The notes under the pieces were generated by a model, which was not told the origin of the DNA, did not search any database, and saw nothing but the letters and a program-made list of their open reading frames with translations. The position numbers and the translations under genes were made by a program. DNA of 10,839 nt from positions 1 through 10,839 of the forward strand of contig CAMBHX010000049.1 of the NCBI GenBank assembly GCA_945867285.1. The letters run 5' to 3'. Positions within the stretch are counted from its first letter, which is position 1, and each line of letters begins with the position of its first letter. The stretch is from Sulfuricurvum sp. IAE1. Its GTDB lineage: Bacteria > Campylobacterota > Campylobacteria > Campylobacterales > Sulfurimonadaceae. This document shows positions 5,901 to 10,839 of the stretch, piece by piece.

Positions 5901-7434
5901 ATTTCTTTTCCCAATCTATATACTTTTCCCATATTCCATTAATGGTCGGTTTGATGTTTTTAATATCACGATTGTAGACATTAATACTGTTTGGTATGAC
6001 CAAAAAGAGATAGGGATTATCGTGGACAATTTGAGCAAAAATATCTCTTTGAAACTGTGCTACCGTATCAGGGTTGGTAGAGTTTTCCATTTTCTCAATA
6101 AGCGTGTCGGTTTTTTGGGAATGATACCCAACCATATTAAACCCTCCTGGAGTATCTCCATCACTATGCCAAATCATATAAGGATCAGGAGTAAGAGACA
6201 GACCCCAGCCTAGCAGTACAGCATCGAATTTTTTGGGCATGACAACCGTATTTAGAAATGCCTGCCACTCCATCACTTTGAGAGTCACTTTGACCCCTAC
6301 GTGCAACAACTGTCGCTGTAGAATTTCAGCTGCGTAAGGACGAATGGCGTTAGAGTTTGATGTCGCTATTTCAAAAATAAGCGGATGTTTGTAGTCGTAC
6401 CCCGCAGCCTTTAGTAATTGTTTCGCTTTGGAGAGATTCTGTATAGGAGATTTTATGTTCTCATTAAATCCTCGACTACCTGGCAAAAAAGGCCCCGTAC
6501 AGACACGCCCATGATTGAGAAATAAAATATCCACTAGCTCTTGACGATCAATGGCTAATGATAATGCTTCACGCACTCTTGGGTCTTGAAACTTTTTGAG
6601 CCTCAGGTTAAATCCTAAATACGTATAGCTGTGCGATGGCTGCTCTACAATGGCAAACCTTGAATCAAAACCAGCACCTCTTTGGCGTTCATACTGCATG
6701 GGGTCCAAACCATCTACATCAATCTCACCATTTTTGAGCATCAAAAACCGTGTCATCGGATCAGCAATGATATGAAAAATGATAGTGTCTATTTTGGGAC
6801 GATGTTCAAAATAAGCAGGATTAGCAATCAATTCTATTTGCTTCGAAAACTCGAGCTTTTTGAGGATATAGGGTCCTGTTCCGATGGGTTTTTTGTTAAA
6901 AGATGATCCCATAATATCAGTTTGTTTCTCTAAAATATGCTTTGGGACTATCCCCATCATCCAGATTTCTAACGCCTTGAAATATGGTTTTGTGTAAGTC
7001 ACACGTACCGTATAATCATCCCGTGCCACAACGCTTTTGACGACTCTAAAATCAGTCGAATAGGGACTCATAATTTTAGGCGAAGTGATGAGATTGTAGG
7101 TAAAAACGACATCATGAGCACTAAAGCGCTTTCCATCATGCCACTTAACTCCTCGACGCAGCTTAAATTCAATAATTGTAGGTGAAACACGTGTGTACGA
7201 TTGTGCTAAATCACCAATAATGTTTTGACCACCGGCATCGTATTTGACAAGAGCATTAAATAAAAAATTTGACACTTCACCGCTGGCTGAATCAGTGGCA
7301 ATCAAGGGGTTGAGACGTGCAGGATTGGATGATGTGTTAAGATGGAGAGTAGAAGCATCAACCTCGATAGCGATAAGAAGAGCAATATAAAAAATACATT
7401 TTAACAAAAAATATAACCTAGTGAGATATGACAT
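5899..7434 (-). CDS. Periplasmic ABC-type substrate-binding protein, family 5 (peptide/DppA-OppA type)
   Basis: This 511-residue protein is the extracytoplasmic binding component of a peptide- or nickel-type ABC importer. Residues 7-27 form a hydrophobic signal segment (LYFLLKCIFYIALLIAIEVDA) with likely cleavage after VDA at 27; the Cys at 13 is preceded by Lys and is not a lipobox. Family features are NPLIATDSASGEV near 42-54, the hallmark KLRRGVKWHDG with ...SAHDVVFTY (91-113), an IGTGPY-like turn (here PIGTGPY) and VREALSLAIDR in the second lobe. Length is normal for the family. The substrate cannot be told; peptides are most usual. The ATG lies inside the end of the upstream cNMP-domain gene (17-bp overlap) and has no clear ribosome site, so its translation is probably coupled to that gene. 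No permease or ATPase gene is next to it, so the transporter must be elsewhere or the protein has another job. Confidence 0.85.
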   Translation of the reverse strand: MSYLTRLYFLLKCIFYIALLIAIEVDASTLHLNTSSNPARLNPLIATDSASGEVSNFLFNALVKYDAGGQNIIGDLAQSYTRVSPTIIEFKLRRGVKWHDGKRFSAHDVVFTYNLITSPKIMSPYSTDFRVVKSVVARDDYTVRVTYTKPYFKALEIWMMGIVPKHILEKQTDIMGSSFNKKPIGTGPYILKKLEFSKQIELIANPAYFEHRPKIDTIIFHIIADPMTRFLMLKNGEIDVDGLDPMQYERQRGAGFDSRFAIVEQPSHSYTYLGFNLRLKKFQDPRVREALSLAIDRQELVDILFLNHGRVCTGPFLPGSRGFNENIKSPIQNLSKAKQLLKAAGYDYKHPLIFEIATSNSNAIRPYAAEILQRQLLHVGVKVTLKVMEWQAFLNTVVMPKKFDAVLLGWGLSLTPDPYMIWHSDGDTPGGFNMVGYHSQKTDTLIEKMENSTNPDTVAQFQRDIFAQIVHDNPYLFLVIPNSINVYNRDIKNIKPTINGIWEKYIDWEKK

Positions 7435-7897
7435 TACATAGTTTCAGAAATTGATCATTCATTTGACTCAATTTGAGAATGAGTTTTTGTATGATCTTAT
7501 CTTTGATTAATATTTGAATCTCTGGCTCCAGCTCTGAAAATTTTTGTCTGGTTAAAACCATAACAATTGTTTCAGGATACGCATTCACACTACTAATCCT
7601 TTTTGTAGCCATCGAGAAAGAGGTTTCACCAAAAAAGCTTCCCCCTTCCAATATCGCCAAAGCAGTATGATCATTATCGCCTTTATCAATTCGAACTTTA
7701 CCTGAGAGAATGATAAACAACTTCGTATCACTCTCTCCCTCCTTGATGATTGTTTCGTTTTGCTCATAAAAATAAAGATCGGTTTGCAATTTTCGAAGAA
7801 CCGTAATCTTTTGAGGATGAGTCATCGCATCAAAAAAATCGACTCGATGAGAAAGATCTAAGATTTTTTCAAAATCAATAATTAATTTTTTTGACAC
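7418..7897 (-). CDS. Stand-alone cyclic-nucleotide-binding-domain protein (Crp-type sensor domain without DNA-binding domain)
   Basis: This 159-residue protein is essentially one cNMP-binding domain. The beta roll runs over about residues 38-118, with the entry turn IIKEGESDTKLFIILSGKV (50-68) and a phosphate-binding cassette containing F89-G90-E91 and R100 (FFGETSF...KRISSV), the Glu and Arg positions that hold cyclic nucleotide in CRP. A C-terminal helix (about 126-153) could dimerise. There is no helix-turn-helix, so it is not a complete Crp/Fnr regulator; it may sense a ligand and act through protein contact, or not bind nucleotide at all. The start is GTG at 7897: AAAGGG lies six bases upstream, and the ATG two bases upstream of it is out of frame. 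Its 3' end overlaps the substrate-binding-protein gene by 17 bp, suggesting joint expression. Confidence 0.8.
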   Translation of the reverse strand: MSKKLIIDFEKILDLSHRVDFFDAMTHPQKITVLRKLQTDLYFYEQNETIIKEGESDTKLFIILSGKVRIDKGDNDHTALAILEGGSFFGETSFSMATKRISSVNAYPETIVMVLTRQKFSELEPEIQILIKDKIIQKLILKLSQMNDQFLKLCNVISH

Positions 7898-7903
7898 ATA
7901 TTG

Positions 7904-7909
7904 CCCTTT
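7904..7909 (-). promoter_or_regulatory. Ribosome binding site supporting the GTG start of the cNMP-domain gene
   Basis: AAAGGG lies 6 bases before the GTG at 7895-7897. No in-frame ATG is placed as well. Confidence 0.55.
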
Positions 7910-7920
7910 AGTGTAGTACT

Positions 7921-7943
7921 ATTGTAAGCTAAAAATAAAATTC
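7921..7943 (-). promoter_or_regulatory. Possible promoter of the cNMP-domain/substrate-binding-protein unit
   Basis: On the minus strand a TACAAT box (7921-7926) follows a T-rich run without a clear -35 box, the pattern described for the main sigma factor of Campylobacterota. It would give a leader of about 20 bases before the GTG. A second candidate is an extended -10, TGCTATAAT (minus, 7968-7976), which lies at the carbonic anhydrase stop and would start transcripts inside the adjoining hairpin. Confidence 0.35.
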
Positions 7944-7970
7944 AATTTCGCCAAATTTTTAGGTGAAATT
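7944..7970 (-). terminator. Probable terminator after the carbonic anhydrase gene
   Basis: AATTTCGCC (7944-7952) and GGTGAAATT (7962-7970) pair around a 9-base loop. On the minus strand the stem has one A-C mismatch and is followed by GAATTTTATTTTTAG, a T-rich tail. It begins 6 bases after the carbonic anhydrase stop and closes the eptA-PAP2-carbonic anhydrase group. Confidence 0.5.
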
Positions 7971-7976
7971 ATAGCA

Positions 7977-8717
7977 TTATTTACTCTCTACAACACGACC
8001 ATTGAGAGGTTGAACAGGGCGATAGTTTTTAGCATAATATTTACGCATTGCCTCGATTTGCCCTTTAGTCGCACTTTGCACCTCTTTCATAACATACCAC
8101 TTTACATTTTCGCTACACGGAGGAGTGGTGAGTGAACCCATAAAGTGATAGTAGCTGTTAGTATTTTTTGGGAGCAAGTCAGCAGGGTTGATTTCAGTTG
8201 ATTTTCCGACTGAATCAAGTGTTTTTTGGATCATTTTATTGACGGTTTTTCCTTCATCAAACAATACTGCAACAACAAGAAGACTTCCAAATGCACTTTT
8301 ATGGACCATATGTGCAACTAAATCACTATGTTTTCCATCAATTTGCTCTTCGCTCTTCCCATGAAAATGGAATTGCAAAAGCTTATATTCCACTCCATCA
8401 ACTGTAATCGTACCGCCATTATCAATATTGACTTGAATTGCATGTCCATTATCCAATATACTTCCTTTGGACTTTACATTCTCATTGAGCTTAAGAGAAT
8501 TGCTGGTACTAAATGGTGATGTTTGTTTTGAGAGAATATTAATTGGGGATTGTGTTTTCCCGAGTTGGCATGTTTCGCCAAACTCACCCCAATGATCAGG
8601 CCCATGTTCATCATAATTCCAATGGACTTCATGAGCGGCTTCGTGTTTTGCATCATTCGCATAAGCTCCAACAGCCAACAGAGCCACAGCACTCAATACT
8701 AATACTATTTTTTTCAT
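7977..8717 (-). CDS. Periplasmic alpha-class carbonic anhydrase
   Basis: This 246-residue enzyme interconverts CO2 and bicarbonate with Zn2+, here outside the cytoplasmic membrane. A signal peptide covers residues 1-20 with cleavage after AYA. Landmarks of the alpha class are SPINI (57-61), NGHA with H92 at the proton-shuttle position (His64 of human CA II), the Zn ligands H117 and H119 (QFHFH) and H136 (VAHMVH), E123 at the Glu106 position, and SLTTPP (195-200) with T197 at the Thr199 position. C50 and C201 fit the disulfide usual in bacterial members. V134 stands where many members have the Glu two residues before the third Zn His. The frame can be extended one codon to a TTG, but the ATG at 8717 has AAGGGG at a better distance. 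It starts 20 bp after the PAP2 stop and is probably in one transcript with eptA and PAP2. Confidence 0.93.
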   Translation of the reverse strand: MKKIVLVLSAVALLAVGAYANDAKHEAAHEVHWNYDEHGPDHWGEFGETCQLGKTQSPINILSKQTSPFSTSNSLKLNENVKSKGSILDNGHAIQVNIDNGGTITVDGVEYKLLQFHFHGKSEEQIDGKHSDLVAHMVHKSAFGSLLVVAVLFDEGKTVNKMIQKTLDSVGKSTEINPADLLPKNTNSYYHFMGSLTTPPCSENVKWYVMKEVQSATKGQIEAMRKYYAKNYRPVQPLNGRVVESK

Positions 8718-8722
8718 CAATA

Positions 8723-8728
8723 CCCCTT
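8723..8728 (-). promoter_or_regulatory. Ribosome binding site deciding the carbonic anhydrase start
   Basis: AAGGGG lies 5 bases before the ATG at 8717 but only 2 bases before the in-frame TTG at 8720, so the ATG is preferred. Confidence 0.6.
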
Positions 8729-8737
8729 GTTTTTTGA

Positions 8738-9439
8738 TTATTGTACGCCAATAATCCTAAGTTTTTTATGTATTGTCCAATCCACACCTCTGACAATCAA
8801 CAAAATGACTAACCACGCTAGTATCATTGTAATCGTTGTGTGACTCAGAAAATGATCCCCGATTAACATTTTATAGGTGCCCATACTCCATCCGATTACC
8901 ATCGCAACTGTACCCGCTATGATTTTGTTACGACGACTCTTGAGCAAAAAAATAAGTGATAAAAGGGCAAATCCGCCACTCGCATGACCAGCGGGCCAAC
9001 ATTTTTGTTGCTCTAAATGGCACTCTTTTGCTGTATAGTTTTCCCAAACACAGGTATGAGGATACGTTCCATCAAATATCTCGAGACTTTTTGGGCAGGG
9101 CATATTGGTGAGTGCTTTTAGGGAACCAACTACCAAGGGGACTGCTATGGATGAGAGGAGGACAATCATCATACCACGACGATAGGAAAGAAAAAATGGT
9201 CGTCTCCAAAATACAAGTGTAATGACAAAAAGCACGATGCCAACCATGATAAGCAAACGCTTGATTCCATCATAAAAAATAAATGCCAACACTTCATTGT
9301 GACTATCAACAATCCATGTATGGGTCATTGGATCATAAAAATGACTCTGAACCCAAATATCCGTAGTGCTTATCCCAAAAAAGAGAATGGATACCACGAG
9401 CACCAAAGTGGTAAGCAGGATATTTTTAGTGGATTCCAT
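8738..9439 (-). CDS. PAP2-superfamily membrane phosphatase, EptA-linked
   Basis: This 233-residue inner-membrane protein has about five to six hydrophobic segments (near residues 7-24, 62-78, 90-106, 155-166, 173-187, 203-218). The PAP2 active-site motifs are present in variant form. Motif 1 is K108...C115-P116, with Cys where the usual K-x6-R-P has Arg. Motif 2 is W-P-A-G-H (148-152), with H152 as the acid/base. Motif 3 has H196 (likely nucleophile) in GDHFLSH, with H200 where Asp is usual. Cysteines between motifs 1 and 2 (C130, C140, C147) may form disulfides in a periplasmic loop. Such proteins remove phosphate from undecaprenyl pyrophosphate, phosphatidic acid or lipid A. The position after eptA recalls mcr-1-pap2 and Helicobacter lpxE-eptA. 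The frame extends upstream to an ATG at 9484, but that start has no ribosome site and would overlap eptA by 59 bp. The ATG at 9439 has a weak GGA and overlaps by 14 bp. Confidence 0.82.
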   Translation of the reverse strand: MESTKNILLTTLVLVVSILFFGISTTDIWVQSHFYDPMTHTWIVDSHNEVLAFIFYDGIKRLLIMVGIVLFVITLVFWRRPFFLSYRRGMMIVLLSSIAVPLVVGSLKALTNMPCPKSLEIFDGTYPHTCVWENYTAKECHLEQQKCWPAGHASGGFALLSLIFLLKSRRNKIIAGTVAMVIGWSMGTYKMLIGDHFLSHTTITMILAWLVILLIVRGVDWTIHKKLRIIGVQ

Positions 9440-10839
9440 ACAATATATCCAATTCTGGTTTATACGCACTACTATTGATTTCATAAAAATTTAGTACCGT
9501 ATGAAAATAATAATCGTGAGAGAAGGAGAGATTAGCTTTGCGCTTCAGCCCCTCTTTATCGATAGCAAAATTCTTTCCAAACCACATGACTGCAGGGACA
9601 TGTTTTTGTGCCTCGGGAGCAATGGCATACGGAAATCCATGCAGATACAGCCCCTTTTCACCCAAGGATTCTCCATGATCGCTGACATAAAACATCGCCG
9701 TTTCAAAACCATCATCATGTTTCTTTAAAAAATTGATCGTTTTGGAAAGAAAAGCGTCTGTGTACAAAATTGCGTTGTCGTAAGCATTAGTGATTTCGGC
9801 TTGTGTACATTGTTCCAGTTGGGCACTTTTGCACACAGGGGTAAATTTCTCATACGCTTTGGGATAGCGTTTAGAGTATGCAGGTCCGTGATTACCCATC
9901 TGATGCAAAACGATTACAATATCTCCCTTTGGATGAGCCTTGATATAGTCATCCAAACCAACCAACATCCCCTCATCACGACATTCACCTTCTTCGCACA
10001 TCGAGTTATTTTTGGGATCTTTGAAGTCTTGATATTGTACTCTCGCAGCCACCCCTTTGGAATCAGAATTATTATCACGCCACAACACATTGACCCCCGC
10101 ATGCCCCAATACATCCAAGACATTTTCAATATGCTGTGCTTTTTCCCCATCATAATTATCTCGAGTCAATAAAGAAAACATACACGGAACCGATACGGCC
10201 GTCTCTGTACCGCATGAGCTAAACTGACTAAAATTGATAATATCCTCTTTTTTTAACAGTGGATTCGTCTCACGCGCATAACCATTAAGCGAAAAATGAT
10301 CCCATCTCGCCGCTTCTCCAACAACCAAAATCACCAATTCTCTATCAACATCCGTCTTGGGAATCGCAGCATCTTGTCCAATTATTTGCAAACCTGTATA
10401 GGAGTGTGAAAATGTTTTACCGAGGTAATGGCCAATAGAGTAGAGATAATATCCAGGATTAGCGTAATAGCGCAACGGTTTGTGCTCTCGGAAAAAAGAG
10501 GTGTATGCTTTGCTAAACATCAAGAGCATAATAACAATAGCGCTAAGGGCCACCGCAAGCACTTTTACTTTTGAAAGCAACGTCGATTTCAAGTTGGTAT
10601 AACGCAAAGGTGTTTTATAAATAAGCCACGATGGAAGTACTCCCAGCAGTACACTATAAACCACTAGCATTACGCTAAACAAATCAGCTGATTCATTCAT
10701 ATTAGTCTGAAGAATATTATCAATCATATGAGTATCGATAACTGCGTTGTAACTGTCCATAAAATAAGCTACAAATGAACTTGTCAACACAATAGCTATC
10801 AAGACAGGTTTGGTTCCCCTTCCCCATGTCAACACTTCT
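9426..10839 (-). CDS. eptA: Phosphoethanolamine transferase, EptA/MCR family, 5' end outside the window
   Basis: The frame is open to the right edge and gives about 470 residues of a protein usually near 540 long, so roughly 70 N-terminal residues (the first two membrane helices) are missing. Numbering here counts from the GTG at 10835, which is internal. Three hydrophobic segments remain (about 10-27, 53-72, 91-108), followed by a periplasmic sulfatase-like domain. It transfers phosphoethanolamine from phosphatidylethanolamine to lipid A phosphate. Active-site residues are E174 (VGEAARWDHFSLNGY), the nucleophile T212 in CGTETAVSVPC, H316 in HQMGNHGP, D386-H387 in SDHGES and H399 in YLHG. The six cysteines of the three MCR-1 disulfides are all present (208/218, 280/285, 335/343). 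The family includes intrinsic EptA enzymes and mobile MCR enzymes giving polymyxin resistance. Nothing here suggests mobility. PAP2 and carbonic anhydrase genes follow it. Confidence 0.92.
   Translation of the reverse strand, partial: EVLTWGRGTKPVLIAIVLTSSFVAYFMDSYNAVIDTHMIDNILQTNMNESADLFSVMLVVYSVLLGVLPSWLIYKTPLRYTNLKSTLLSKVKVLAVALSAIVIMLLMFSKAYTSFFREHKPLRYYANPGYYLYSIGHYLGKTFSHSYTGLQIIGQDAAIPKTDVDRELVILVVGEAARWDHFSLNGYARETNPLLKKEDIINFSQFSSCGTETAVSVPCMFSLLTRDNYDGEKAQHIENVLDVLGHAGVNVLWRDNNSDSKGVAARVQYQDFKDPKNNSMCEEGECRDEGMLVGLDDYIKAHPKGDIVIVLHQMGNHGPAYSKRYPKAYEKFTPVCKSAQLEQCTQAEITNAYDNAILYTDAFLSKTINFLKKHDDGFETAMFYVSDHGESLGEKGLYLHGFPYAIAPEAQKHVPAVMWFGKNFAIDKEGLKRKANLSFSHDYYFHTVLNFYEINSSAYKPELDILYGIH
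9448..9450 (-). promoter_or_regulatory. Weak ribosome binding site for the PAP2 gene
   Basis: GGA lies 8 bases before the ATG at 9439, inside the last codons of eptA. It is weak, so coupling to eptA translation is likely. Confidence 0.35.

Noticed and set aside
5899..7434. Lipobox at Cys13 of the substrate-binding protein
   Set aside because: The residues before the Cys are L-L-K and the hydrophobic stretch continues after it, so a type I signal peptide cut after VDA is more likely.
9440..9484. Upstream ATG of the PAP2 gene at 9484
   Set aside because: It has no ribosome site, would overlap eptA by 59 bp and adds a polar stretch before the first membrane segment.
9426..10839. Recently acquired mobile mcr-type resistance gene
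   Set aside because: No insertion sequence, inverted repeat or composition shift is seen, and the gene sits with housekeeping-like neighbours; an intrinsic eptA is simpler.

Overview
The window looks like a chromosomal segment from a Campylobacterota (epsilonproteobacterial) genome, probably a sulfur- or hydrogen-oxidising genus related to Sulfuricurvum, Sulfurimonas or Sulfurospirillum. The reasons are a four-gene pyruvate:ferredoxin oxidoreductase in the order gamma-delta-alpha-beta (the Helicobacter arrangement), moderately AT-rich DNA, T-rich promoter-like sequence, and an eptA/PAP2 pair of the kind that modifies lipid A. The genus is an inference; no rRNA or other marker gene is present.

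Nearly every gene is on the minus strand. The exception is the 3' end of a plus-strand ABM-fold monooxygenase-like gene at 1-162, which converges on lsrK. Reading the minus strand in its direction of transcription (right to left), there are five blocks. (1) A 5'-truncated phosphoethanolamine transferase (EptA/MCR family), a PAP2 phosphatase and a periplasmic alpha-carbonic anhydrase, tightly packed and closed by a hairpin at 7944-7970. (2) A stand-alone cyclic-nucleotide-binding-domain protein whose 3' end overlaps a family-5 (peptide-type) ABC substrate-binding protein, with no transporter partners in view. (3) A HAD-family phosphatase, separated from block 2 by about 100 bp of hairpin-rich DNA. 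(4) porC-porD-porA-porB, translationally coupled and closed by a hairpin at 1835-1858. (5) A clear autoinducer-2 kinase, lsrK.

POR links pyruvate and acetyl-CoA and, in autotrophic Campylobacterota, can run as pyruvate synthase next to the reductive TCA cycle. The carbonic anhydrase would interconvert CO2 and bicarbonate in the periplasm. EptA and PAP2 act on the envelope: adding phosphoethanolamine to lipid A and removing or recycling lipid phosphates.

The most interesting points are the lsrK gene with no lsr transporter or regulator visible but with a converging gene of the same fold as LsrG, a short palindromic repeat found in two intergenic regions (168-207 and 5815-5857), and the orphan cNMP-domain/substrate-binding-protein overlap. 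No CRISPR, tRNA, rRNA, insertion sequence or phage gene was seen, and there is no gene-free stretch longer than about 120 bp.
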